Part shown: in pieces, positions 33,296-45,083 of the stretch
How the letters are laid out: the number at the start of each line of letters is the position of its first letter
How positions within the stretch are numbered: position 1 is the stretch's first letter
The notes under the pieces: model-generated
The model's database searches: none
What the model was told of the DNA's origin: nothing
The model's input: the letters and a program-made list of their open reading frames with translations, nothing else
Made by a program: the position numbers and the translations under genes
Source of the DNA: Chondrosia reniformis
Lineage: Eukaryota > Porifera > Demospongiae > Chondrillida > Chondrillidae
Reading direction: 5' to 3'
DNA length: 64,000 bases
NCBI GenBank assembly: GCA_947172415.1
Contig: OX359193.1
Span: 5,078,501-5,142,500 of the forward strand

Positions 33296-35839
33296 ATGGC
33301 GAAATACGTCAAGGAATGTAGTAGAAAAGCTCTTTACAAGCAAAAAGGCAGCTGGACAGCGCTGGGGGTGAAAGAGGCCTTGAGGAAGGTAGAAAAGGAT
33401 ATTAAATGTTTTTTTGTGTCCTGTAAGCTAATGTAGTTGTTTGCTTAAATCACTCTGAGGGGGACCATGTTAATTTTACTGTTATCGAAATTATTAGAGA
33501 TGCAGAGATAAGCTGAGAGAGGACAGGGATAAGCTGTTGCAAAAGTACCGAGGTATGTCTGCTACCCGAAGTAGCCGTGGCCCCGAGATGGAAAGCTCTA
33601 ATTTGGCCAGCTCTCTGATATCAGATGTGCTACTAAGTGAGTGGGAAGGAATGAGGGATGTTAACCGAGGTATGCCTTCATTTGAAGAGTGTAGCAGGAA
33701 AAGGAAGAGAAGTGGAGCTCCATTGAATGGTAACTTGGGAAGTGTTCACTGTAAGGAAGAAGATGATTGGTTTAAGGTAAGTACAGAGACCAACCAATCA
33801 CTTTCTGTCTTGAACTGCTTTTTATTTGATCATTCAGGAAGCTTTTATGTGAGCCTTTTCAATTTTTCGTATTTGGGATGTAGGATAACCTAGCTGTTTC
33901 TTTTTGTTTTAATAATCATTACTGCATTGGTTACCTTATATACTTGTAGTATGATGCTCCACCTGATATTGATGAAATGTCTTCCCTACTGGATGAGCTG
34001 ACAAAGGAACTCATGAAGGAAGGTCCTTGCACATTCATATTAATTGTAACATACATGTAGCTTACACTCAATATGCTACACTAAGTCTACATGACTGTTT
34101 GGGCAGTTAACAATGCAGTTTAAAGACATATGTATGTAGGTAGGTACTAGACTATCTTTTACTGCTTGAACAACTTTGTTTTTGCACCACTAGGGGTTTT
34201 AGGGGTTTGCCATATATACGTAGTTGCAATTATACTACTGAGGCCGTAAGTCAAGCTATCAGGTTTTGTGCCTATCTTTAGAATGACAGTTAGATAGCAT
34301 GCTACCTGACTTTGTGTCACCTCTCTGTGTTCACTGTTATGTATGTATGTGTGTTATTAAGGTGTTATTTGTATTCAACCACTTTCAGAGGAAGAGATAT
34401 TAAAGCAGTATGAAAATGATATTTTCTTCTGTGAAGAAGCTCTTTGTGCTGCTATTACTTCACTGTCTACAAATGATGTTATTTGTCCAGTCTGTCAAAA
34501 GTGAGCTACATAAAGGAATTGTAGTTGTAAAGTGTACTGATTTGTGGACACATGTTCCCATTAAAATAGGAAGTTGATTGCACAATACCTGTATATGATA
34601 TTCAAATGGCATGCAACCATGTATCTGTATGCAAATCATTTATAATTTGCTTTCATAATTGCCGACATTGTGCATGTACCTTAGATCCAGTGTTTTGCTG
34701 ATATTTTACTGTAGAAATATACTTCATGAAAGTCATAACATTATATTTTGTTCCTGTGGTCTCAGACTAGATACTGGTGTAAGTATGTGTGTATATGTAT
34801 GTATGTACATGTACACATTTATTTTTACCTAGTTTTACCATGAATTCTTATGACCTATAATTGCGACACCAACCAAAGTTATAACCGAATAGTTTGATAG
34901 CTATTTAGCTACACAAATAGGATTGGAAATAGGGGTGCTGTAAATTATCTGCAAGTGAAATAAATTAGGGTGGATGGTGTGGCAATGGTATGATTTTAAC
35001 AAATAATCAATATTCGTAGATGAGGTGTATTTATATTAGATAAAATTGTGAAGGGATATTAGTGTATTAATGTTAAAAGGACTTGTTATGGGTAATACAT
35101 CTGGTGTACCATAGCCTAGTGATTCTAATATAAGGAAACAGTCAATTATAGATGTCAGTCAATTTTAGAATTGGTGAAGTAAAAAGCCTTCCTCTCTGTT
35201 GAGTGCATGAGGTGTAGATAGTTAAAATGGCTTGCAAGGGTCTATATTATCAGCTTGTTCTGATAAAGGGATCACAGAAAAATAGGGGAACTTTAAGATC
35301 AAGAGGTGATCTTAAAGCATCGATATCATCATCATTCAACTCTGGATATCACCCCTGCCTACTCATGTCTCCTGAGGAGCGCAATGAGGTAATGGGTGAA
35401 CCGAAGTGATAATGATGTTGCTGCTTTAAGATCAGCTTTATATCAGTGAAATAAGTTATATACTTTTGCATGTGTGTTATGTTGTAATCCCTTTGCGTAT
35501 TCTAGTTACTTACATGTGGATAGCTTGTGTGTAGATATATAACTTCAACCTGTTAACCTGGCATATGTATTTATGTATACAATAGAAATGTTGTGTCATT
35601 GAGCTGTATGCATAATTATGCAGTTTGGTGGAGTAAATTTGAAGTATTTGCAGCAGCAATTGGAAGAGTACTGTTCTGAACACAGTGCCTCATGTCACTT
35701 AGTGCCAATCTTCACTGTGGACAGAACAGCTGGTGTGGATACTCTGATCATGAAATGCCAAGTAAGGAGCTACCAAACTGTACTAATAAACAAGTGTATT
35801 TACAAATGTCTGAGCTACAGCAATTCTTTATTCAAATGA
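33296..35839 (+). CDS. RPAIN: RPA-interacting protein, 6 exons
   Basis: Nuclear import factor for the replication protein A heterotrimer. Exons 33296-33388, 33498-33776, 33950-34022, 34389-34500, 34715-34778, 35624-35839, about 278 residues. The N-terminus matches the basic importin/RPA-binding region (KALYKQKGSW, DKLREDRDKLLQKYR). An acidic helical middle has SLLDELTKELMKE, and the C-terminal zinc finger has ICPVCQK, FCSCGL, and His/Cys in CSEHSASCH. The last ligand pair is odd: family members end C-x-x-C, whereas here the frame reads MKCQVRSYQTVLI with Arg at the second Cys. Alternatively CAA is followed by GTAAGG, a usable donor, and a further exon was missed. Intron 5 carries a family B foldback. 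Confidence 0.85.
35305..35437. repeat. Foldback MITE, family B copy 2
   Basis: Inverted ends GATCTTAAAGCATCGATATC and the complement of GATCTTAAAGCAGCAACATC, with the same ATTCAACTCTGG and CCCCTGCC blocks as the copy at 2116-2327. Lies in RPAIN intron 5. Confidence 0.75.
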
Positions 35840-36261
35840 ATGACATATCTTCACCAAGTATGTATGTAAAAACTTAGATTGACATGGTATGTAATGTGGT
35901 AGGTTATCATTTGTTATTAAGTTGATCTGGCTCTAATGTGGTTGGTCTAAATTCACATACACCAAGGATGAAGACCTATGGGTCATCAAAGACATATTTA
36001 ATTTGAATAATGTGTTGCTGAAGCTTAAATAGTACATGTAATTTTCCTATAATTACGTATGCATCCGGATTCAAATATTCTATTGTTGTGTATGTAATTA
36101 ACCATACATATCTTCTCTATCTTCATGTACCCTACTATCAACAATGAAGACATGTGACTTCTTGGGAGTTATTGTATAACTATATAATACTATAAGTATT
36201 TTTCAGAGTCATCTTTTAATTGTATATATGAACATGCATATATGATTCAATAGTAACTTAT

Positions 36262-36620
36262 AAATAGGTTACAAAACAGTAAAAAGTCTCTTCTAAATCT
36301 TCCATGAGGAATCAGATGTCTTATTATGGACAGAGATACATAGACAGTTACAGTGCTTAAGTGAACGGTCAATTCTCTAAGACAGTCACTTGCTTTATAT
36401 ATATTACTGTTGGATCAAAAGGTATAGAACATTTAATAGTTTAGTTCAACTATTACACGTACATACGTATAAGCAAAGTAGCCGTAATGGTTGTTTTTAA
36501 AGACAAAATTTTATTGTTTACTGATCACTTTCAAAAACAGTTGGAAAAGTTTACGGAATGCATTAAAGATATAGATGGCTATTAACTTCCCACTAAATGT
36601 ATCTTATTTTCTCATGCAGA
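36262..36620. repeat. Segmentally duplicated flank upstream of TRIM-NHL 1 (S2 and S1)
   Basis: S2 (36262-36400) resembles 48425-48600 downstream of TRIM-NHL 2; S1 (36474-36620) resembles 39781-39925 downstream of TRIM-NHL 1. S1 shares TTGTTTTTAAAGACAAA, ACAGTTGGAAA and ATATAGATGG blocks. Together they outline a tandemly repeated unit in the order S2, S1, TRIM-NHL. Confidence 0.65.
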
Positions 36621-36955
36621 ACTAATTACAGTTCAATACACCAAACCACTTTTCAACATGTAGCTAACTTGTTAAACAACAGTAATTTCATAACTTTATG
36701 CATGCATATGATGACAATCTTGTGCATTAGTGCAGATCATGTAGCTAGTTAAATGAGCTTTGCATATGTCATGATCAGCAGTTGTTTCGTATGTAGCTAA
36801 ACGTAATAAAATCGATCTGTAGCTTGCTACATAAATCGTGCAGTACAAATATACTAACAACTGAACGGATTACCAAAGTTAGACCAGCAACTAGCTTAAA
36901 CAACGTATGCGCAAGCAACATTTACCAACTACGGCCAACTAGGCGTGACGTGCAA

Positions 36956-39145
36956 ATGGCGGAGCTTCCAGCGGTCCCACCCCTTCAGTCCAGCGAGCTT
37001 AGTCTCTCTTGTGTCAGTTGCGGAGAGAAAGTAGAAGAGTTGAAATGTCTCCCCTGTCTCCACTCGTTAGCTTTGTGCGAGAGAGTAGATTGTCGAGTGA
37101 AGATTCTCCATCGTAGAATTTCCTGCCAGATTTGCGAGGAAGTGTTCTCCTTGTCTCTTAAGGATCTTCCTAACCATCCGTTCGCTCTGAGGAGGGCTTT
37201 AAACAACCAGTACAGGAAGGAAGGCGTCATCTGTCAGGAAGAGCACGAAAAAGAGAGACCGGCCGTGAGTTTCTGCTCGAATTGCGATACGTTCATTTGT
37301 CAGGAATGCGTTGATCATCATAAAACGCGTACATTTTTAAAGAAACATGAAATAAAGCCGTTGAAAGGAGTGTTTGAACAAGGTGGTAAGAAAGAGGATT
37401 TTTTCAAATGCCCGAAACACAAAGAGAATTGCAAACTTTACTGTCACACTTGTAAAGAAATGATTTGTACTGTTTGTCGATCGATGCAACCTCACCATTC
37501 CCACAAAGTGTCATACATTGACGATAAGCTGGGAGAATCGAACAAGACCACTCTGACGCAGTGTCTTTCGTTCGTGAGGACTCAAAGGAAGGCAATCAGA
37601 TCTGCTCTCCAAGAAGTGCAGGACAGCAAAGCTATAGTCTCCAACAGCAGTCTGATAATGCGTTAGAAGAGATTGCCGGAATGAAGGAGCATCTGTTTGC
37701 CCTGGTGACAGCCCGCTGTGATGGTCTTGCTGCTGAAGTGAGGGAAGCAGAAGGCAAGGGAAGAAGAGACCTTGAGAGACGTGAGCGAGAATTGAAGGTC
37801 AGTTTGAAGAAGCTTAATGCATTCCATTGTCTGTCAGAAGAGATAAGTTTGAATGGAACTACAGAAGAGCAGTTATCAGTGAAAAAGAAGGTTGTTGGTC
37901 GCATGTCATCTCTCAGCAGCAGTATCTCTATACCAAGAGCCTCCATCCAACCTTCTGTTGGTTTCATGAGCTGTAAGCAAGAAGAAGTGGAGAAATACAT
38001 CTCATCACTCGGAAGCATCCGTCACAGTCTGCATCCTTCAAACTGCACTGTGGAAGGAGTGGAAGTGAAGGGTAATGTCATTACCTGCAGAACAAGACCT
38101 TGGATAAAGAAACCACTTTGCTTGAAGGTGATGACAAGATGCAAGATAGGCAAAGCGTGCAGAGGAGGAGAGAAAGTATTGTCTGTCCTTTGTCCTGTGT
38201 CAGCAGGTGTTCCTGTGTTTGCTGAAGTAGCAGACATGAGAGATGGCACATATGAGGTGCAGTTTGCAAGTATTCCATCAGAGAAATGCCATCTGAATGT
38301 GACTGTTGGAGGTCATGATGTAGCAGGCAGTCCAGTAGAGGTTAAGGTAGTTGGTGCAAGTCTAATTACTACAGTTAAACAGGAATTCAGGCATCCATCA
38401 GGTGATAGGTATTTGGGTGTTGCAGTAGGTCCAGATGGTTTGCTATACTGTTCAGATAGCAGAGGACAGGTGACAATCCTAAACAGACAAGGTCAAGTTA
38501 TAAGAAGCTTTAAAGTCAAGAATGGCTGGTTGTATGGAATAGCACTAAGTAGAACAGGGAACGTGATAGTTAGTGACAAAAATAATTGCTACATCAGTAT
38601 CTACACAGCAGCTGGTGAATTTGTAAGGCAGTTTGGAGGAAAAGGTAAAGGTCAAGGTCAACTTAGTAGACCATGTGGCTTGGCAGTTAACGAGGGGGGA
38701 TATATATTTGTGGCAGAGAATTTAGGTCATAGTGTTTCTGTTTTTACAGAAGAAGGTGCATTCCTGTACATGCAGGTTTGGTCACGAGGGTAGAGCTGAA
38801 GGAGAGTTTAGTCTTCCAACTGGCATACTCATAACACCTAATGATTTGGTGTATGTCTCAGATAGTTATCGCATTCAAGTGTTTCAGCAGAACGGTCAAT
38901 TTATTAGGCAGTTTGGTAATGGCATTGTACAATGCCCAGGAGGTATGACAGTCACGAGTGATGGACATATAGTGGTAGCTTCATCTTCATATTATGCTGA
39001 TAAGCTCAGTATCTTCACACAAGATGGACAGTGTGTCCATGAAGTGACTGATATTGGATTGAATAATCCTTCCGGTGTAGCAGTTGACAGTGATGGACTC
39101 ATTTACATAGCAGATACTAAAAACAGTAGAGTAGTAGTACTTTGA
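36956..39145 (+). pseudogene. TRIM-NHL gene 1, two frameshifts
   Basis: About 90% identical to the intact copy at 45084-47261, with the same RING, two B-boxes, coiled coil, filamin and NHL order and the same ATG context. Two indels break the frame: a 2 bp insertion at about 37632 (GCTATAGTC against GCTAGTC), in the coiled coil, and a 4 bp insertion at about 38770 (TACATGCAGG against TACAGG), in the NHL repeats. In-frame 3 bp differences lie near 37940 and 37984. Unbroken, the frame would give about 727 residues. The first open segment alone encodes RING, B-boxes and part of the coiled coil (about 236 residues), so a truncated protein is possible. Assembly error cannot be excluded. Upstream about 190 bp is shared with copy 2. 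Confidence 0.8.
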
Positions 39146-39780
39146 GAACATTTAGAGAACAAATCCATGCATATAAGCAATTTTACAAAGTTATTTGTGT
39201 CTTAATTAGTTGTACAATTATTAGTTCAAGTTATACGATTTTTCCATTTGAATTGTATTTAAGGTGATCTTACACTTCCTAATTCAAATATGCAATAATA
39301 CGTATGCTGTTCAGTGGAGTTCAGCCCAGCAGTCTAGTCTGGTACCCCAGCCATTTATCTAGCTATATAGGCGGTCCAGGGTACACCCATTTTAAAGGTC
39401 TAGGTCAGGAAGGTATATGTTAGGAGGACCTGGCTATCTCTTCAGCCAAAGTCTGCTGCAGGAAGTAGGTTGGGCTATGGGGGGCGGGGTGTCTCAACAG
39501 ACAGCTGACTCATGAAGATGAAGTGGCACGATGTGTAGTAGATTTTTTCAGTGACCCTCACTAGCAATTTTTACTGTAGCAGTTATTAGTTCACAAATTA
39601 TATACTATAGTAATTGAAGCTGGGCTTGGAATATAATGTTCAAAAGTTATATATACATACTGTATGTATATACTTTTGATTATCCATTATCATCAGGTAA
39701 TATATATTCCTTAGATTAACTGATGCTGTGTAGTTTTGTTCAACTATATATACAAGTTATGGCTGTACATATATCTAATC
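39146..39780. other. Intergenic, TRIM-NHL 1 3' flank
   Basis: No gene recognised. AT-rich 3' flank followed by a GC-richer stretch (39330-39530) without an open frame or matched repeat. Confidence 0.4.
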
Positions 39781-39925
39781 AAAGTAGCTGTTGTTTTTAA
39801 AGACAAAGTTTTATTATTTTTTTGATCAAAATTAAGTCACTTTCAGATACAGTTGGAAAGATTTTTTAAGGAATGCATTAGAGATATAGATGGGTCTTAA
39901 CTTCCCACTGAATGTATCTTATTCT
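39781..39925. repeat. Duplicated flank S1 copy, cut by a LINE
   Basis: Matches 36474-36620 and stops near TGTATCTTATTCTC, where the LINE begins. In copy 1 the homologous sequence continues instead toward the TRIM-NHL promoter, so the LINE seems to have landed in the promoter-side flank of a TRIM-NHL unit. Confidence 0.6.
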
Positions 39926-42130
39926 CTTGACTTAAGATAGTGACCTAGGGTGCCGCGGCCCATTTCTACCGTATGGTATATAGGTGATCTTCAGGTTGGG
40001 GTGGTTTGCTTGGATGTCACTAAGGGTGTTGTCATATTTCCTTAATTTCCTATATAAGCTTGGCCATTGTGAGGCCTTCCATGGAGTTTTGTTGGATGGT
40101 GAGCTCCATGTATCAGGGCTGAGTTCGGTGAGGTGATCACTAGGTCCGGTCTTAGCCTGGTGGGGGTGAGCCATGCAATGTGGAATGGTAGAGGGTGGCT
40201 TGTCTGAGGCTCTCCATCCAGGTAGGTCAGCGTTTATATATTGATGCTTCGTACCAATGGTGGTGAGGGTTTCTTTGATGCCAAATGCATTGACAAGCAG
40301 GGTTGAGTCATGCCTCCAGGTAAATCTCCCTTGTTCCAGGGCTGAGGGAGAGCAGCTGAGGATGTGCTTGGTAGTATATAGGGCTGGAGGAGTTGCAGAG
40401 GGTGCATTTGCTATCTGCAATGATTCTCCACCTTTGGAGGTTGAGAGGTGTTGGGAGGCAGTCACAGCCTGCTCTCATGCAGGAGGAAGGACAGTTGGCC
40501 CAAGGGGAGGCCTAACATGATCCGCTTCCACAGTTTGTTATGTTCCTCAAGTTCTGTGATATCAGTGAGCTTCTTCTGGACTGTTAGTTCCCCAATGTGG
40601 GAGTTGAGTTCTTCTTTAGCAACCTGTTGGATATATGTTGATGCGGCCTTTTTGATGTGATGAAGGTGGGAGACTGACTGATGCGCTGCATCGAGGGCAG
40701 TGAGTGATAGTTTGGGGATCCCCAGGTGACCTTGCGTGAGACTGGAGTTCAGTAATGGGTCAAGTTCTCGAATGAGGGGGTCATCAGTGAGATGCACGGA
40801 GGCTAGGATTTGAATCTTGGCTTTAGCATAGTGATGCTTGATTTGGGGAGTATTGAGAGTATTAGGATGAAAGATGGTAGCCAAGGTGCAGCATCTGGGA
40901 AGTGTGAGCTACTTCTTGATGTACTGGGTTGCTCTCCTTTGGATGTTAAGTAGGGTGGTCTGGTTGATGGCATTTACTAAAAGGAGAAAGCTGAGAGAGG
41001 GAACTAGATAGTGTTTGTAAATCCACAGTTTGTATATACTCACCCCATATGGGTCATTGGTTGATGGAGCTGAGTGCTGAGGTGACCTTGGAAACTAGAT
41101 CTGAGCTGGCTTTTCTTCTTGGCCTGTGTATGTGAGGTGGCTATAGTACAGCCAAGGAATTTGGCAGGCTTGTTGCTAAGGTTGCTTGTTGTGCTGCTGC
41201 CAATGGCAAAGCGCTTGTTGGTGGTTTTACCTTCATCAAGTAATACAGAAACACACTTGTCAGGCAGATGGATAGTCCGAGGGCATTGCACTTTTGGTCC
41301 AGTTCAGATAGGGTTGTTTGGTGTTCAGTAGCATTGTTGGATAGAACAGTTAGTCATCTGCAAAAGCCTTGGCCTTGTGTGGTTGGGAGAGACAGTAAGT
41401 GGAAGGCGCCAGGTCTTTGGGGACATAGGATGGGAGTGGGTGGCTAGGTGGCAAGTACCGTTTTGCTATTCCCTTTAGCATACTTCCAGTTGGGTCGATC
41501 CATTCAAAGGTGTGCTCATCATATTGCACATTGGTGAGTTTATTTGAGGAATGGTCTGCCACTTTGCATAGGTACCATCCAGGTGGTTTGGTGGAATGGG
41601 GTTCATCCCATTCAAGATAGATAAATTTCCTCTTTTATGGAATTCTGCCTTGAGAGTGGGATCTGCAGCTTGTATCCAGAGGAGAGCGATTTAGCTACAT
41701 TGATGATGGGGTTGAATGTGAGGAGAAAGATCATTGGGGACAGGGTGTCCCCTTGGAAGATACCTTGGGTGATGGGAAATGATGGGATTTTCCACCTTTC
41801 TGGTGGATACTGCGGCTGAGAGCTGGGAGTAGGTACTTTTGATGTAGGCAGAGATTTCTTTAGGGATCTGGATATGATCCAGCATCAAGTAGATCAGGGA
41901 GTGGCTGATTGAGCCAAAGGCATTTTTCAGGTCAATGAGGGTCATGGCTAAGGAACGGTACAGGTGATGTTGGATAGCATGCGTGGCAAGGATATTGGAG
42001 CCTGTGATAAAGCCCTTTTGGATTGTGGTGTCAACAAGATTATTACATCTCAGGAAGTTCTCAAGGCGTCTGGCAATAATCTTATTTAGGAGCTTCTCAA
42101 TAGAGTTTGCTATTGCCATATTATTCACGA
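39926..42130 (-). mobile_element. 5'-truncated LINE with RT and restriction-like endonuclease tail
   Basis: Read on the minus strand from 42130 down: reverse transcriptase begins abruptly at NSIEKLLNKIIARRL and continues with QKGFITGSN, LIDLKNAFGSISHS, the catalytic FADD box (near 41350) and KFLGCTIA. The C-terminal part (40465 to 39932) has HILSCSPSALEQGRFTWRHD, a CCHC-type zinc knuckle region, then ADLPGW and a PD-containing block, the arrangement of R2/NeSL-type LINEs with a restriction-like endonuclease. There is no APE-type endonuclease. Several frameshifts and stops divide the frame, and the 5' end and upstream ORF are missing. The 3' end lies just past the last stop codon. Dead copy, moderately old. 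Confidence 0.85.
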
Positions 42131-42451
42131 TTAGGCACTAGCTATATATTAAGATTTAATTTGTTGTATATATACCATACGTTACATGATCTACATTGAA
42201 AACCAGAACTATCTTTCGATGCATGCCTCACCGTTGCCCCCATTAATGTCGTTTCGTATGTTAGTATATAACTTTAGCTACGTGGCTGTACGGATCCTTA
42301 AATTTCTTTGTCATACGTACGTATACGTGTGCATGCGATTTCCGACCAATATATACGCGACGGAAACGATTACCTCGCTCTACCGATCGGTAATTACAGT
42401 GAGAGCAGGAGAGTAAAATAGTGAGTTTGTTTATAGAAACCCACAGAGAAA
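42131..42451. promoter_or_regulatory. 5' flank of the receptor gene
   Basis: Contains a locally CpG-rich stretch (about 42285-42390, with CGTACGTATACG and CGCGACGG) just upstream of the receptor ATG, likely the promoter or 5' UTR. No gene seen. Confidence 0.4.
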
Positions 42452-43426
42452 ATGGATAATAGCACTAATTCTACTACTGGATTACCTCGTCCCTCAGCTC
42501 TCAGTGTGGAGGGATACCTGACTTTAGATCTGATCAGTTTGGTACTAATTTCTCCTCTGGAACTGATACTCAACACTCTAGTACTAGTGGCCTTTTCACT
42601 TAACAAGGAATTCAAGAGATCTGCTCCACAGAGAACTATTCATTTGAACATTCTAGTAGCTGGACTGGTCTCATCTGTGTCTGTCATCTTTATTGCTGCA
42701 TCTTATGCAGTTATGGTAACAGGAAATTCTTCCACTGGAGGTATTCTCTGTGTTATTTTCTATTACTTGTCCTATCTTGGATATGGAATGAATAACGTTC
42801 TTTTGGCATCTCTAGCAGTAACACTTTATATCGTAATTAGATGTGGTATGGAGAAAGTAAAGAGAGTGCATCTTAATGTATCCATTATAATTATTTGGAT
42901 TATAATGGCAATTCTACCCATTCCTTATTTTACACCTATCTATGATTTCAGTCAACCCTTTGATGGAGCCATTTGTATCCCAATCTTCCAACCAGGATCT
43001 TATGCTCATGTAATAATCAGTACTGTGGTAACAAATATATTCTCACGTATAATTTCAGCAATAGTGGTTATTGCACTATTAGTGTATATACGGAAGAACA
43101 CTTTCAGTAGTGATTTTAGACTAAAGAAAGCTATGGTAAAATTTACAGGATTATTGCTGCTTGAAAACTTTTTGAGGTTTCTTTTGTCACTTCTCGGAAT
43201 TCTAGGTATAGCTGGTGAGTCCCTCTTAGGAGTGAAAGGAATTGTCATTCTCAATTACTTCAACCTATTTGTTACCAGTCGTTTACCAATATTGATACCT
43301 CCCATTTTGATAATTGTACTGTATAAGCCAATAAGAAGAACAATGAAAGGCATATTTTGCTGCAAATTGGAATATATAACGAATTCAACAACAACCATTG
43401 TGACAAGAAGTAGTAAAACAAACTAA
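42452..43426 (+). CDS. Rhodopsin-like seven-helix receptor, single exon
   Basis: 324 residues with seven hydrophobic segments (about 27-50, 63-88, 99-130, 141-160, 184-212, 227-255, 265-291). The extracellular N-terminus carries NSTNST, two N-glycosylation sequons. Cys100 at the top of helix 3 and Cys175 in the second extracellular loop are placed for the usual rhodopsin-class disulfide. The DRY motif after helix 3 is absent (YIVIRCGMEK), and in helix 7 the NPxxY position reads as a Pro-rich variant (PPILIIVLY) followed by basic KPIRR. This fits a lineage-specific rhodopsin-like receptor; ligand unknown. It lies between the two TRIM-NHL copies and on their strand, with no functional link visible. 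Confidence 0.8.
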   Translation: MDNSTNSTTGLPRPSALSVEGYLTLDLISLVLISPLELILNTLVLVAFSLNKEFKRSAPQRTIHLNILVAGLVSSVSVIFIAASYAVMVTGNSSTGGILCVIFYYLSYLGYGMNNVLLASLAVTLYIVIRCGMEKVKRVHLNVSIIIIWIIMAILPIPYFTPIYDFSQPFDGAICIPIFQPGSYAHVIISTVVTNIFSRIISAIVVIALLVYIRKNTFSSDFRLKKAMVKFTGLLLLENFLRFLLSLLGILGIAGESLLGVKGIVILNYFNLFVTSRLPILIPPILIIVLYKPIRRTMKGIFCCKLEYITNSTTTIVTRSSKTN

Positions 43427-44190
43427 ACTGCATGCATGTGTAAGCATAAAATGTATGAATTGCATAACTGGATGTATATGTATGTATATTGTAGGTATCT
43501 GCTTGTATGAAATGTGACCTACGTATATATATGCATTTATAACTTCTGGTATCCATGTATTATTACATTATAATTTATACTGTTTTCAAAGAAAAATACT
43601 CTTAAATGAATTCGATGAATTTAAATACTTGTACGTATATAGGAAAAGGAATTTAAATAGGAAGAGAAATGGCTAAGCATTAATAGAGTGACCTCCACAA
43701 ACAGGACATATATATATAGAGTAATTTCCATTATCCATGCAGGTTTGTACAGAATTTACTGTATATACTTAATATGTTTTAGCTGTCAATTATTTTCTTT
43801 CCTCACTGAAGACTGCTAGAGCCTCTTATTCCTATCCCGAGTCACCCCCTCTTAACCTAGCCTTTTCCTCCTATCTTAACCCTTCAAATTCCATCTAAAT
43901 ATCCTACTTCCTAAAAAAGACAGGATGATTATGCTTTTAAAATTATACATATGTGTGTGAGTGTATTTGAATATCCCTCTTTTGTCACCTATACAAACTT
44001 ATGATAAAATGTATATGGAATGCAAAGAACTTATTTCTATACTGAAACTGAAAACATTGTAGAAGTACATTCTATACATAGCATAGCACTAGTGGTTTAT
44101 AGCTGAGTGGTCACATGCTACGTATATATATATACAACTTGTGCTGTAAATAGACATCAATCTATATATAGCTTTTTCTAATTCTACAGA
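43427..44190. other. Intergenic, receptor 3' flank
   Basis: AT-rich, no gene seen. A short C-rich tract (43845-43910) and TA-rich runs only. Confidence 0.4.
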
Positions 44191-44438
44191 CATGAAAAAT
44201 CTAAGATACCATTTTCCTACATGCTATATGCCTATTCTGTAAAAAGAGCCTATAGGGGAACTAAACCTAAAGAGAGCTTTAGATGAAGATACAGGAGTCT
44301 TTTCTTCCTTCTTTTCCCTTCTTTTATCTTCTTCTCCACTGGGTCAGACAGCCGTTTCTGGGAATTCCACCCTTCATCAGTGATCCTGGGAGTCTTTGTC
44401 TTTTTCTTTATCTTGATCTTCTGTGAATCCTTGGCATG
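44191..44438 (-). repeat. Dispersed family A repeat, copy A7 (near full length)
   Basis: Complement of the family A pattern with the same ends as A2, lying intergenically between the receptor and TRIM-NHL 2. Very similar to A2, including the CGGCTG stem III variant, so A2 and A7 form one subfamily and are probably the youngest copies. Confidence 0.85.
44341..44386 (-). ncRNA. Hammerhead-ribozyme-like motif in repeat A7
   Basis: On the minus strand: GGATCA, CTGATGA (complement of 44374-44380), a stem II segment with GGG/CCC pairs, GAAA, CGGCTGTC, TGACCC. Stem I has five of six pairs, stem III keeps A-U, C-G and G-U. Predicted cleavage next to position 44347. Confidence 0.5.
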
Positions 44439-45083
44439 TATAATCACCCATACAACTGAACCATGTACAGGTGCTTTATCATGCACGAAAAAATATACTG
44501 TACATATACGTATAAATGATATCCATATATATAATAATATATAATACAACGTGAAGTACTTTAAATTTTCACTTAGCTGTTTAAAGTTTTGTACTATGAG
44601 CTTTGGATCCATACCCTGACGAGCAAATTGATCTATATACAACAACTATATACAGTATTTTGAGAACAGTTACACATACTGTATATACATATATGGTAAG
44701 GCCACCTTGTGTACATCCTCAGAAGTTCATGTACTGCTGCAGTCAACTTGAAAATTTTTAGTGCTACTGAAATATTGTTCTGGCTTAATTGAATGGATAG
44801 TGTTGAAATAAGACTCAAAGAAATAAAACTATGTTGGATCCATGCTTTTAGTTTATGTATACTAGACATGTATATCATTTGCCTACATATATATATAGAA
44901 TTTAACTTTATATATGTCATGATCAGCAGTTGTTTGGTATATAGCTAAACGTTAAAATCGATCTGTAGCTTGCTACATGAACCATGCAGTACAAATATAC
45001 TAACAACTGAAATGGTTAGCTACCAATATTAGACCAGCGACTAGCTATAAACCATGCATGCAGCAACTAGGCGTGACGTGCAA

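Noticed and set aside
36985-38278. Minus-strand frames across TRIM-NHL 1, repeated at 45113-46366
   Set aside because: They appear in both copies only because the sense strand is conserved.
39926-42130. LTR retrotransposon or virus-derived origin for the reverse transcriptase
   Set aside because: No long terminal repeats, gag, protease or integrase; RT motif order and the zinc-knuckle plus endonuclease tail fit a non-LTR LINE.
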